NCBI GenBank assembly: GCA_009746045.1
Contig: RPFO01000448.1
Coordinates: 3,144,049 to 3,208,048, forward strand
Origin: Mesostigma viride
Taxonomy: Eukaryota; Streptophyta; Mesostigmatophyceae; Mesostigmatales; Mesostigmataceae
Reading direction: 5' to 3'
DNA length: 64,000 bases
Shown here: piece after piece, positions 34,135-45,900 of the stretch
How the letters are laid out: each line of letters opens with the position of its first letter
Numbering within the stretch: position 1 is the first letter of the stretch
Translations under genes and position numbers: made by a program
Notes under the pieces: generated by a model
Told to the model about the DNA's origin: nothing
What the model saw: the letters and a program-made list of their open reading frames with translations, nothing else
Database searches by the model: none

Positions 34135-34425
34135 AAGTTATAACATGACTCCGCTGGGAGATCATGTAGCATGTATTCCATTGCTGGCGGGTGGGAAGGA
34201 CCGGAGCGGCGGAGCCGCGAAAACTAAGTGATCGATCTCTAACATACTCTACCAAAATCATAGCTACTCTACTCAGCAAAGCGCCCCTTCCTCCTTGGGG
34301 GGGGGGGGGGCGGGGCTTGCCCACAGGGGCTGGCATGTGGGCCTGACGTACAATGGTCTGCCATCTCGATCAGTGTCCTGCGCGGATGGCACTCCAAGCT
34401 TGAGAGAGCTAGGGAGGAAGTTGCT
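34135..34425 (-). mobile_element. LINE 3'-end fragment (ORF2 C-terminus + 3' UTR)
   Basis: The minus strand shows a decayed form of the C-terminal peptide GKPPPP seen at 46,919-47,345. It then has the shared 3' end TGTGCTACATGATCTCCC-like and an A/T tail. The copy is 5'-truncated, as is typical of LINE insertions. Confidence 0.6.
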
Positions 34426-34458
34426 AAATTATAACATGACGATCCGTTGGGAGATCAT

Positions 34459-36389
34459 TGAATTGAATTGAATTGAATTGTAACATAACTCCGTTGGGAG
34501 TATATGTAGCACATAGCCCTTGAGAGGGGGCATATGGCCTATCATACATCCTAAGCTACCTCCTGCAAGGGTGGGGATGTAAAGGACCCTTGCTCTAGGT
34601 GCACCAGGGCACGTGCATCCCCATGATCTTCAAGCTATGCCCAGCGAAGGGGGAGCCTGTCATGGGGGGGAAGATCAGCATAGATATACAAAGAAGCTAG
34701 GGCATGGCGTCTCAGCAGAGAGGTCGGTACTCCCTGCATGGGCACAACATAACTAAATAAAGCTAGGCATTATCTGGAGTGTGGCTCATCATAGGCACAC
34801 ATGTGCATGATTAAATAAAGCGTGTGGCTTAGCTAGGATAGGGCCTGTAGGAGGCGTACATGCACATGGCCACGGTCTATCTATTCTACACTACTACTGC
34901 TGTATTCCCCTAAGCTGGGGCGTCTGGAGTCGCTGGGGCCGCGGGGGTCGCCTGCCATGCAGGGCTTGTGGCCGACGTAGATGGCCGCCCCCTTCCAGTA
35001 CACCGGCTGCCCCGCCTTGGTCTGCCGGAGCTGGAGGTAGGTCGGCCATAGCTCCCGTCGCCGTTGTTGCTGCGCCAGGGTCAAGTCGTCATCAAGGGTG
35101 AAGAGAGTCTTCTCGAGCCGCTTGCGGCGTCTGAGAAAAGAAATCTTGTCCGCCGGGGTCTTAAAGGTGAGAAGCAGCGGGGGCGGCCCTGCCTTACCCC
35201 GCGCGCGGGGAAGGCGGTGGGCGGCCAGCTCGATCTCACCAGTAAGGCCCATGCGATCAAGGATTTCTCTCTCAAAAGCACGCGCAAGCTTCTCGGAATT
35301 CTCACCTTCCTCCATCTTGAGATTCTTGACAATGACGTTGAGGCTGCGCTTGGCGAGCTCGGCCTCCTCGCGGAGGTCAAGCGTCTGCCGTTAATTGAAG
35401 CTGGGCTGCGACGGCGGAGGTGGTGGAGGTGGTGTGTTGCTTAAGCATGTCCGCCCAGGTGGTGATGGGAGGAGCATCGCCGGCCAGGCCAGCCGGGGCT
35501 GGCTTGGCGGCAATGTCCTTCACCGCCTGGGCGGTGAGGCCTGTGGTGTTCTGCAGAACCTCGATAGCAATGGCGTTGTCCTTAAGACGCTGGTCGATGT
35601 CGCGGAGCTGGGCGGTGATGGAGTCGGTGGAGGCGGAGGGGGGGGGGGGTGGAGGCGAGGAGGGCGGCGGTGGCGGTGGGTATGGTGGGGAGCTCAGCAG
35701 CCAGCGTGCCGCCAATTGCCGCCACATCTGCGGCAAGAGGGGTCACGTGCTGCTCGAAAGCTTCCTTGAGGAGGGTGCGGATGGTGGCTTCGGTGGGGAA
35801 GGTGGGGGGGGGCGGTTGGGAAGCCCAGATCTCGGATTCGGAGCGTCCAACAAGGGAGCAGAGGGCGAAGCGTTGAAGCCTGGGGCGAGGCATGCGGTGA
35901 ATGATTGGGAGAGCCTCGGCGGGGTCGACAAGCTTGCCGTCACCAGGCCAGCGGCCACGGTTGTGCATGGGACGTGAGGTACACGCACAGAGCTAGAAGC
36001 GAGGCGTGATTGCCGTAAAACACGTCTTCCATGAACCATTGAACTGGGGCTGCGTTGCCAGAAGCCGGAGCTGTTGACGTCAAAGGAGGTCTCTTCCCAG
36101 GGCGGCTCAGCGGAGCGACTGCGCTTAGGTTCAGGCGATGCAGATGGCGAGGCGAGCCCGGAAGGCTGGGCGGGCACCAGTGCACGACTAGTGTCACCGT
36201 TGCCATCTGGGCCGGTGGGCGAAGCTGCAGCCGAAGCTGCAGACGTATTTTCATTGCCGAGCGCAGCCGTCAGGCTGCGTTGCGTCGATGGGCGTTTGCT
36301 CATCGTATATTGCGTAATAGCGTCGGAAAATTATATCAGCATGTGCGTCTTAGAAAGACGAAGCGATTGTGATATTCACGACTAAATTC
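34459..36389 (-). mobile_element. ORF1-only LINE-like element A, full length
   Basis: It runs from the 5' end near 36,389 to a (TGAAT)n tail at 34,459-34,480, flanked by the direct repeat GGGAGATCAT (34,449-34,458 and 36,390-36,399). Its insertion split an older LINE 3' end. The protein starts at 36,303 (MSKRPSTQRSLTAALGNENT) and ends near 34,900. In order it has a low-complexity N-terminus, a coiled coil (around SITAQLRDIDQRLKDNAIAI), an RRM-like part (AHRLPRARGKAGPPPLLLTF) and a C-terminal part (LTLAQQQRRRELWPTYLQLR), resembling L1 ORF1p. Frameshifts break the frame near 36,020 and 35,640. No endonuclease or reverse-transcriptase frame is present, so it is probably non-autonomous. Confidence 0.75.
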
Positions 36390-36399
36390 GGGAGATCAT

Positions 36400-36760
36400 G
36401 TAGCACATATTCAATTGCTAGTGGGTGGGGATGAGCGGAGCCGCGAAAACTAACTAAGCTAACTCTAATATAATCTAATGTAATCTAATCTAGTCTACCA
36501 AAATCCGAGCGCTACTCAACTCGATCAGCAAAGCGCCCTTTCCTCCTGGGGGGGGGGGGGCTTTCCCATGCACGGCAGGGGCCGGCGTGTGGGCCTAGAC
36601 AGTGGTCTGCCATCCCTTCTTGTCCTGCATGGCAGTCCAAGCGCTAGGGAGAGGGAGGAAATGCGGTGTTCAAACTGAGCTGGGACCATGCGGTCGGCCA
36701 GTGTCATAGGACTGCATCCAGGTTGCATCACCCATGCAGGCACGGGTGTGACTAATTAAT
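36400..36760 (-). mobile_element. LINE 3'-end fragment interrupted by element A
   Basis: Continuation of the LINE end split by element A. The minus strand encodes VPAQFEHRISSLSLAL and a terminal GKPPPP tract, matching VPAQFEHRIHSLSRLW at 46,919-47,345. A further 60-bp tail fragment with (TTAAT)n follows at 36,753-36,812. Confidence 0.65.
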
Positions 36761-36812
36761 TAGGAACATCACTCCGTTGGGAGTAAATGTAGCACATATC
36801 CCTGAGAAGGGG

Positions 36813-38733
36813 CATTAATTAATTAATTAATTATCAACATCACTCCGTTGGGAGTAGATGTAGCACATAGCCCTGAGAAGGGGCATATGGCTTTTAATAC
36901 ATTCTAGGCTACTTCATGCAAGGGTGGGAATGTAAGCTACCCCTGCTCTAGGTGCACCAGGGCACCCGCACCCTCATGGTCTATCACGCTATGCCCGGGT
37001 AAGGGGGGGAGCATGCCTGTGAGGGGGAAGATCATCATGGCTATACAGAAACTAGAGCGTGGCATCTCAGCAGAGAGCAGCCCTCTGCATGGGCACAGCA
37101 TTACTAAATAAAACTAGGCATCGTCTGGAGTGTGGAGCCCTCATCATAGGCACACATGTACATGAGTAAAAAGGCTAGGCCTCAGCTGGTATAGTGCCTG
37201 TAGTAGGCGGGCATGTACAAGGCCACTGTCTAACTATTCTACACTACTGCTGTATTCCCCTAGGCTGGGGCTGGAGTTGCTGGGGCCGCGGTGGTCGAGG
37301 GGGTCGCTTGCCAGGGCTTGTGGCCGACGTAGATGTCCGCCCCCTTCCAGTACACCGGCTGGCCCGCCTTGGTCTGCCGGAGCTGGAGGTAGGTCGACCA
37401 TAGCTCCCGTCGCCGTTGTTGCTGTGCCAGGGTCAAGTCGTCGTCAAGGGTGAAGAGAGTCTTCTCGAGCCGCTTGCGGCGTCTGAGAAAAGAAATCTTG
37501 TCCGCCGGGGTCTTAAAGGTGAGAAGGAGCGGGGGCGGCCCGGCCTTACCCCGCGCGCGGGGAAGGCGGTGGGCGGCCAGCTCGATCTCACCAGTAAGGC
37601 CCATGCGATCAAGGATTTCTCTCTCAAAAGCACGCGCAAGCTTCTCGGAATTCTCACCTTCCTCCATCTTGAGATTCTTGACAATGACGTTGAGGCTGCG
37701 CTTGGCGAGCTCGGCCTCCTCGCGGAGGTCAAGCGTCTGCCGCTGGAGCTGGGCTGCGACGGCGGAGGTGGTGCATGGAGGTGGTATGTTGCTTAAGCAT
37801 GTCCGCCCAGGTCGTGATGGGAGGAGCATCGCCGGCCAGGCCAGCCGGGGCTGGCTTGGCGGCAATGTCCTTCACTGCCTGGGCGGTGAGGCCGGCTGTG
37901 TTCTGCAAGACCTCGATAGCGATTGCATTATCCTTGAGGCGCTGGTCGATGTCGCGGAGCTGGGCGGTGATGGAGTCGGTGGAGACGGAGGGGGGGGGGG
38001 TGGAGGCGAGGAGGGTGGCGGTGGCGGTGGGGATGGTGGGGAGCTCAGCAGCCAGCGTGCCGCCAAGTGCCGCCACATCTGCGGCAAGAGGGGTCACGTG
38101 CTGCTCGAAAGCTTAATTCCTTGAGGAGGGTGCGGATGGAGGCTTCGGAGGGGAAGGGGGGCGGTTTGGGAGCCCAGAGCTCGGATTCGGAGCGTCCAAG
38201 AAGGGAGCAGAGGGCGAAGCGTTGAAGCTTGGGGCGAGGCATGCGGTGAATGATTGGGAGAGCCTCGGCGGGGTCGACAAGCCTGCCGTCACCAGGCCAG
38301 CGGCCACGGTTGTGGGACGTGAGGTACACGCACAGGGCTAGAAGCGAGGCGTGATTGCCGTAATAAAAGTCTTCCATAATCCAACAGGGGCTGCGTTGCC
38401 AGAAGTCGGGGCTGTTGACGTCAAAGGAGCGCTCTTCCCAGGGCGGCTCAGCAGAGCGACTGCGCTTAGGTTCAGGCGATGCTGATGGCGAGGCGAGCCC
38501 GGGAGGCTGGGCGAGCACCAGTGCCCTACTAGTGTCACCGTTGCCATCTGGGCCGGTGGGCGAAGCTGCAGCCGAAGCTGCAGGCGTATTTTCATTGCCG
38601 AGCGCAGCCGCCAGGCTGCGTTGCGTCGAGAGGCGTTTGCTCATCGTATATTGCGTAATAGCGTCGGAAAATTATATCAGCATGTGCGTCTTAGAAAGAC
38701 GAAGCGATTGTGATATTCACAGCTGAATTCGGC
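36813..38733 (-). mobile_element. ORF1-only LINE-like element B
   Basis: About 95% similar by eye to element A over its length: 5' end near 38,733, start codon at 38,644, coding region to about 37,260, then a 450-base 3' UTR and a (TTAAT)n tail at 36,813-36,835. The N-terminal half stays in frame, with FWQRSPCWIMEDFYYGNHAS and LYVTSHNRGRWPG-like text. A 4-base AATT insertion near 38,113 relative to element A shifts the frame, so it is inactive. No clear target-site duplication was found. Confidence 0.75.
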
Positions 38734-39624
38734 GCTCAAACGTGAAAGTTATGAGCTCCGACAGCCATGGCTACCTCGTGGCTCGTGGCTGCATAGGGGA
38801 TAACCCTGTTAACGTGAAGGGGCATATGGCTTTTAACCCCTCATTGGTCTTGCAGCCGATTTTCCGCCAAAAATCGACTTGCAGCCGATGCATCGGCTGC
38901 TCCGCGGGGGACCAAATTGCGCGAAAACTATTGAGAATTAGGAAAAGTTTAGCTGAGAAGATCGAAAGTTTATAATTTTCCTCACAGCATGGTACTAGGG
39001 TTCGCATACTTCTGACAAAGTTATAGAGGTGTTCTGGCCGGTCAAAGTACAAGGGGTCAGGGTACTTTTTCACGTACAACGTGCATTCCGGAAAACGACG
39101 ACCTGGCCATGGCGGCTTGCGCCCACGCATGGCATTTACGTTTTCGTTCGAATTTTCTGACCAAACTCAGGAAATTGATTTTATACGCCCTAAAGATCAC
39201 ACTGGCCAATTTTTGGTTCGCGGGAATGCCATTTGATAGGTGTCGGCAGCGTTCTTGCTGGAAAAAACTGCGATCAGGCCGGACGATAGAAACGTTGACA
39301 GCAATACCTTTCCGGCGTATTTTAAAGGATATATTGGTTTCTTTGTACTTTTTATGATACATAGTAGTCGTAAACGTGCAAGGGTGGCAAGAAATCGCCG
39401 AATCTAGCGACCATGCTGCACAACTTTGGTGTGCCGAAATGCGCCATTTTGCGGCCACCGCCTGGGCCAAGGTAACGCCATCCATGCCTGGTAAAGCTTC
39501 AGCATCGTTTTCCTATCGACGTTTGACGTTTATATATACGTTCTAGCTTGTGTAGCACATTCTTTTTGCATTATTCATGCTGACTTTCTTGACCCTGGCC
39601 TGGCCCCTTTCTAAAACACCCTAC
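38734..39624. other. no recognisable gene; decayed repeat-like DNA
   Basis: Word content (CGATTTTCCGCC, GACCTGGCCATGGCGG, ATTTTCTGACC) resembles the decayed blocks at 4.5-9.9 kb. No coding family is recognised. Confidence 0.35.
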
Positions 39625-39886
39625 AAATACATTCTAGGCTACTTCATGCAAGGGTGGGAATGTAAGCTACCCTTGCTCTAGGTGCACCAGGGCACCTGCA
39701 CCCTCATGATCTATCACGCTATGCCCAGCTAAGGGGGAGCATGTCATGTGGGGGAAGATTATCATGGCTATACAAGAGCTAGGGCATGGCTTCTCAGCAG
39801 AGAGTGACTCCCTGCATGGGCACTGCATAATTATAAATAAAGCTAGGCATCATCTGGAGGGTGGCTCATCATAGGCACACATGTAC
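39625..39886 (-). mobile_element. LINE 3' UTR fragment
   Basis: Matches the 3' UTR of elements A and B (TACATTCTAGGCTACTTCAT, GGTGCACCAGGGCACC, GGCTCATCATAGGCACAC). It ends at the palindrome centred on 39,922. Confidence 0.75.
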
Positions 39887-39957
39887 ATGACTAATTTAAA
39901 GGCTAGGCCTGTGACTATTACCGTAATAGTCACAGGCCTAGCCTTTAAATTAGTCAT
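39887..39957. repeat. 71-bp near-perfect palindrome
   Basis: Arms of 35 bases (39,887-39,921 and 39,923-39,957) are exact reverse complements around one central base. Each arm includes AAAGGCTAGGCCTGTGAC. The left arm belongs to the LINE 3' UTR, so this marks a snap-back inversion junction. Confidence 0.92.
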
Positions 39958-40440
39958 AATATTAATGCTAATAATATTAATGGCTAGTCTAGCCGTGGAC
40001 TAGCCCGTGGGGGGCGTCCACAGCTGGTTGTTGACTATCAGGTTGCCACCCCTCCAGAACACCAATTTGGCTTCTTTGGGTCTTGCTTGTGGCGGAGGTG
40101 CTCTGGCCACAGGTCGCGTCACTGTTGCATGCTGCTGAGCGGGCGTCAGGTCGCCATCCAGCTAGTGTCCAGGGGAGGTCGTGCATGTTCCTGCGGCGAG
40201 AGAGATCGAACTGTCGCTTATCCTCCATGGATCTGAAGGTCGGAGAAGGACTGGTGGGGATGTCGCCTTTTCCCGTTAGTGGGGAAGGCGGTAACCACTC
40301 AGCTCTAGCTCACCTACGAGGTAGCAGCAGTTGGGTAAGAAGCTTGCTTCTGAGCTCGGCCTCAAGAGACATGGCCGGTCTCCCCTGGCTTCTGCTCGAA
40401 ACGACGCAGCACCACTCGGCATTGGCGGCGGGCGCAGTCG
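39958..40440 (-). pseudogene. divergent LINE ORF1 C-terminal remnant
   Basis: Shifted minus-strand frames give WTLDGDLTPAQQ-like and KLVFWRGGNLIVNNQLW-like text, parallel to TLDDDLTLAQQQ and PVYWKGAAIYV of elements A and B. It is a more distant family member, frameshifted. Confidence 0.5.
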
Positions 40441-40471
40441 GTGTCCTCGCGCCCGCAGTTATGCTGCACCA

Positions 40472-40508
40472 AATTATTAATAATAATAATAATTATTATT
40501 ATTATAAT
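40472..40508. repeat. (TAA)n(TTA)n palindromic microsatellite
   Basis: TTATTAATAATAATAATAAT followed by TATTATTATTATAA can fold as a hairpin. Confidence 0.85.
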
Positions 40509-40702
40509 GTGTACATATTAGATTGTACGTGTTCGCGTCTGCAGACGTGTGGCCTGCGCCCGCTTGCATGCATGATGCATGGCTGTGAGAGAAGTGAGCT
40601 AATGCCAGCTTAGTAGTAGTTGCATGAGGGCACCCCGGCTGATCCCTATAGCTCTTCTTCTTGTTGTGTAATTTAGGGGTCAAACGCTTGCATCACATAT
40701 TA

Positions 40703-40861
40703 TCAAGGAGACAAACAGCGCAGGCCAGAAATCGGGAGAATCTGGACCATTAAAAGTAATTAATTAATTAGAAACACGACTCCGTTGGGAGTACATGTAG
40801 CACATAGCCCTGAGAAGGGGCATATGGCTTTTCATACATTCCGGACCATGGTAGCTCATAT
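40703..40861 (-). repeat. ~52-bp dispersed core, inverted copy split by a LINE tail
   Basis: TATCAAGGAGACAAACAGCG then CAGGCCAGAAATCGGGAGAA is the inverted core. It resumes at TCCGGACCATGGTAGCTC (40,844-40,861) after the LINE tail insertion. Confidence 0.7.
40755..40843 (-). mobile_element. short 5'-truncated LINE tail insertion
   Basis: About 90 bases of LINE 3' end (CGACTCCGTTGGGAGTACAT, GGGGCATATGGCTTTTCATA) with an AATTAATTAATT tail. It is flanked by GGACCAT on both sides, consistent with target-site duplication inside the dispersed core repeat. Confidence 0.65.
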
Positions 40862-41589
40862 CTATTATGGTCGTCGTACCAGCCATGCATGCACGTGGCG
40901 CGCAGCGCTGGTACAACGATATATATGCGGTTGTGCAGCGCATGGGGCCGGTGCGGATGTTGCGCGATGGCAGTGATGGTTGCGCAGCCGGGTATTGGAA
41001 TTAAACCTGGGTGTGCCCCTAGAAACCCTCAGGCTTCAAGCGCTAGATCGTTCGAGGTCTTTACTATATACTCTCCCAACTGGCGCAGGCCCCTCAATGA
41101 GTGCCAAGCCTATATCTGCGGCCTAAAGGACGGCACGGCGGCATCCGCGCTATGCTAGCTTTGGCTACATTTTACAGTGCTCACCCTGCAGTTGGGCCAG
41201 CCAGCATCATGATGCGGAGACAGTTCTCTGTGGCCTGCCCACGTCATACTTTCAAGGCAGCAAGAGAAGCTAGCTAGGCGCCCTGAGCCCTCCTCGAATA
41301 ATTATTGTATAGGGTTTGAAGGTTGGACTTTATTAGTACCCATGTGCCGTCGCGGTAATGCACGCACTTTATATCATTATTTCTTTCATGAATAAAGAGA
41401 TATGCCACCCTTGTAGAACTGCATCGGCTAGCTAGGTAGCTGTGTTTCAGCTGACCTCGCGTTTTAATTATTGCGCCCACAGTAGATGCCTGACTCTCCT
41501 AGAATCGGTAGTTAGCATCTGTATGCATGGCCTATGCTAGCTCCTTGGCATAGACAGATGGCATTATTAGACCGAAACCATCGTCCGCA

Positions 41590-42540
41590 CCCTCAGTTAA
41601 GGAAGCTTTCGAGCAGCACGTGACCCCCCCTTGCTGCAGATGTGGCGGCATTCCGCGGCAAGGGGCGGCACGCTGGCTAGCTGCTGAGCTCCCTCACCTT
41701 TCCACCACCGTCACCTCCATGCACCTCCACCCTTCTCGCCTCCACATCCACTGCCACCTCCACCTCGATCCGGCCACCGCCGCCCTCAAGGCCCAGCTCC
41801 TCCGTCGACATCGACCAGCGCCTCTTGAAAGGACACCGCCATCGCCATATATCGAGTGCATGCATGCGAAACACGACAGGCATCACCGCCCAGGCGGTCA
41901 TGAAGGACATTGCATGCCGCCAAGCCAGCCCCCGCTGGCCCAGGCTGCGACGCCCCTCCCACCCAGACCTGGGCGAACCTGCTCACAAGCACCACACCAC
42001 CTCTACCACCTCCGATCCACCATCGCGGTACAGCTCAAGCAACAACTTGCCCTCCTTCTCTGTGAGGAGGCCGGCCGACCGCACCCAGTGCAGCCACAAT
42101 CAATGTCATCGTCAAGCACTTCGACCAGCCGGCAAATGAGACCTCGACGACTCTTCTCACGGCATTTAAGCGCGACATTCTTGCCCCCATGCAACTCACT
42201 GGTGAGCTGCGGATGTCGGCTGCCCGCCTTCCCCGCGCGCGGGGTAACGCTGGCCCGGCCCCCGTGCTCCTCACCTTTAAGTACATGGCGGATAAGCTGT
42301 CGTTCCTTACATGCCGCAAGAAGCTCTTGAGGACTCGCTACACGCTAGACGACGACCTGACCCTGCATGGCCCATGGCAACAACGACGAGGCGAGCTATA
42401 TGGCCGACCTACCTCCAGCTCCGGCAGAGCGCAGGGGGGAAATTAACCGGCCGGTATACTGGAGGGGGGACGTCATCCACGTCGACCACAAGCCCTGGCA
42501 GGAAACCCCTGCCACCTCAGCAACCCCAGTCTAGGGAATA
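41590..42540 (+). pseudogene. LINE ORF1 remnant, plus orientation
   Basis: A decayed copy of the element A/B ORF1 on the opposite strand: ADVAAFRG-like, ITAQAVMKDIA, then MQLTGELRMSAARLPRARGN and YTLDDDLTLHGPW in shifting frames. Many indels. It ends at a stop next to AACCCCAGTC TAG. Confidence 0.7.
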
Positions 42541-42590
42541 TAGCTAGCAGTAGTGTAGATTAGTAAGGGTTTTAGCTTACCACGTGGCCC

Positions 42591-42869
42591 ATGCACACAC
42601 AACTGCTTGAAGATGCAGGGCTTCTGGGACTATCCGTACTCCGCGCCCGCATGATTGACAAGGAGAAATGGGCTGCCATCTGCATATGCGATAAGCACCT
42701 CCCCGAGGGGTATGCTCCTGTTTTCTCCCCACGGGCCCCGCGGCCCGTTGCTAGCCAGGGTAGAAGTCCGCAGGTGGAGGTTATTGGTCCTGAGGATAGC
42801 CGCTACACTACCGCCTCGTCTGCCATTACAGTAGAGGACAGCTCGGATGAGGATTACATCCCCATCTAG
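42591..42869 (+). CDS. hypothetical 92-aa frame, acidic C-terminus
   Basis: An ATG frame (MHTQLLEDAGLLGLSVLRAR) ends in VEDSSDEDYIPI. No family is recognised. Its position between two LINE copies suggests a scrap of another mobile element, but the acidic tail looks coding-like. Confidence 0.25.
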   Translation: MHTQLLEDAGLLGLSVLRARMIDKEKWAAICICDKHLPEGYAPVFSPRAPRPVASQGRSPQVEVIGPEDSRYTTASSAITVEDSSDEDYIPI

Positions 42870-42910
42870 TGCTTAACGGTTGGGGGATGATGCAGACGAT
42901 ATTTGTTTAA

Positions 42911-45900
42911 TTAATTAATTAATTAATTAATTATCAACATCACTCCGTTGGGAGTAGATGTAGCACATAGCCCTGAGAAGGGGCATATGGCTTTTAATAC
43001 ATTCTAGGCTACTTCATGCAAGGGTGGGAATGTAAGCTACCCCTGCTCTAGGTGCACCAGGGCACCCGCACCCTCATGGTCTATCACGCTATGCCCGGGT
43101 AAGGGGGGAGCATGCCTGTGAGGGGGAAGATCATCATGGCTAGACAAAAACTAGAGCGTGGCATCTCAGCAGAGAGCAGCTCTCTGCATGGGCACAGCAT
43201 TACTAAATAAAACTAGGCAGCGTCTGGAGTGTGGCTCATCATAGGCACACATGTACATGACTAAAAAGGCTAGGCCTAAGCTGGTATAGTGCCTGTAGTA
43301 GGCGGGCATGTACAAGGCCACTGTCTAACTATTCTACACTACTGCTGTATTCCCCTAGGCTGGGGCTGGAGTTGCTGGGGCCGCGGTGGTCGAGGGGGTC
43401 GCTTGCCAGGGCTTGTGGCCGACGTAGATGGCCGCCCCCTTCCAGTACACCGGCTGGCCCGCCTTGGTCTGCCGGAGCTGGGTGTAGGTCGGCCATAGCT
43501 CCCGTCGCCGTTGTTGCTGTGCCAGGGTCAAGTCGTCGTCCACGGTGAAGGGAGTATTCGCGAGCCGCTTGCGGCGTCTGAGAAACGAAATCTTGTCCGC
43601 TGGGCTATCAAAGATGAGAAGAAGCGGAGGCGCCCCTGCCTTACCCCGCGCGCGGGGGAGGCGGTGGGCGGTCAGCTTGATCTCACCAAGAAGGCCCATG
43701 CGTGCAAGGATTTTGCTCTCAAACGCGCGTGCAAGCTTCTCGGAATTCTCACCTTCTTCCATGTCCAAGTTCTTGAGTATGGCGTTGAGGCTGCGCTTGG
43801 CGAGCTCGGCCTCCTCGCGGAGGTCAAGCGTCTGCCGCTGGAGCTGGGCTGCGACGGCGGAGGTGGTGGAGGTGGTATGTTGCTTAACTCTTAAACCGTT
43901 CTCGCGCCGTTTTCGTGGTACCAGTTGAAGTCCTACCACTCTAACGGACTGAGTTTGTGCGCCTACCAGGCGCCGCGCCAATAATAATTTAACGGTCAAA
44001 CCTGGGGGGATCGAAAGATCTAGACGTCAGCTTTCCGTAGAGCACTTCAGACCGTACTTTGGACACCTGGCCAGGGAGATATGCTTGAGCAAAGTTAGGG
44101 GGGTACCATGGTCCAACGGGACCGACGTGCAGGAAAAATATTGACGCGCACGGCTATGGCGGTGCAAAGAACTGACTGGTACGAGAGAATGGCTTGACGT
44201 ATTGGACTCAAATTTTGTAGGCATGATTCTTAGATCCTAAAAATTGAATATCCCTAGCCATGGAAGGTTCGGAGGTACGTAGATGGGTCTCGGGGTGCTG
44301 GTCGGCGCAGCAAATGACGTTAGCGGCCAGGCAGTGATGGTGCGAGTGCTGCATGTTGCTAGGCCGAATTTTCCCAGACATCTGCGCATCGATCAATTTA
44401 GTACGTTGTTCCCAACAAGATTTATTAGCATTGGCAGCCAGTAAAGGCTCGAGGCTACGTCCATTACTCTGGCGTGCTGGCTCGCGCAAGAAAGGTAATC
44501 TGCTGTACCGACCTGGTACGTTCTAGCCTCCAAGCGTGTTCTATTAGCCGTATATAGTTGTATTATCGTTTAAAGCTAATATCAGAGTTATTACCGAGGG
44601 GTTGTGATTGTCTTTTTGTTGTTTTGCTGCCTCTACGCATCGGCTTGTCATGGTTGGGGAATACCATCAGGTCAAGCAGATTTTGGACCATGTTTGGTCA
44701 CCGTTAGCTGATGCTGCAACGGAAATAGCGAGGTAACGATTGTTATCGGTCACTAATATGGTAACGTTGATTACCCAATGCTTTTCCTTGGTCAAGCACC
44801 CCGAGACAAGTTCTTTTCTGACCAGTGTTAGGCGTGGCTTCTTGTTTTGCTGGCCAACGCCCACCTTCTTGTTTTGCATCCATTGCATGTGAAAATCGTG
44901 GAGATACCCATAACCTGTTTGCATGGGAGCATTATACCAACTTATTCCTATTGTTTTATTCATTGTTTCCAAGAACATAGAGGTGTTTTGTCGTTCATTG
45001 GGTGTGTTAGTGATGTAGCTCCTTGCCACCCTTTGTACGCGCGCTTTAGGCCTTGATATGAGCCTTACACCTATTGTATAGCATGAGCTTGTGTCTTATA
45101 TGCTGGACATGGTGTTGGCATTGCTTTTGTGGCCATCTAGTTGTTGTTTTGTGCCACTTTGGGATAGGAAACCTATACGGCAGTTCTAGCAACCGTCCCA
45201 AAATAGCTTGCACCGTTATAACGGTCTGAGCTATTTTGGGCTGTTTGCTAGCTAGCATGTGCAGTTCTGTGACATTTCATGCTGTGAATGCATTGATGGC
45301 ATGCCTGTGATTCTAATAAACTGCCTTTAAAAGGCCAGGGCCACCTGATTTGTGTAAATGGTCTATAATGCATTATATATGTCACCAACCCCATGTGCAC
45401 CGTACCCCCCTGGGGGGGGTGCTATTTATAGCATGCATGGGGCATAGATATGTGACCAACCAAATTTCCCAAACATTATTTGATATAAAAGCATGCTTGG
45501 TTCCAAGGGTGGGCCAGAAAATCTTATTTGGCTAGTTACTCTCAGGCGCACAAAGATACCCAAACTCAGTCCGTTTCGGTGGTTCCAGTCCAGACGGTTG
45601 AAGAGTTAAGCATGTCCGCCCAGGTCGTGATGGGAGGAGCATCGCCGGCCGGGCCAGCCGAGGCTGGCTTGGCGGCAATGTCCTTCACTGCCTGGGCGGT
45701 GAGGCCTGCCGTGTTCTGCAAGACCTCGATAGCGATTGCATTATCCTTGAGGCGCTGGTCGATGTCGCGGAGCTGGGCGGTGATGGAGTCGGTGGAGGCG
45801 GAGGGGGGGGGGGGGGGGGAGGCGAGGAGGGTGGCGGTGGCGGTGGGGATGGTGGGAAGCTCAGCAGCCAGCGTGCCACCTATTGCCGCCACATCTGCGG

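Noticed and set aside
44667-45258. Possible piggyBac transposase fragments on the minus strand
   Set aside because: Only scattered words resemble the family; no DDE motif or Cys-rich end is visible, so I did not call a transposase.
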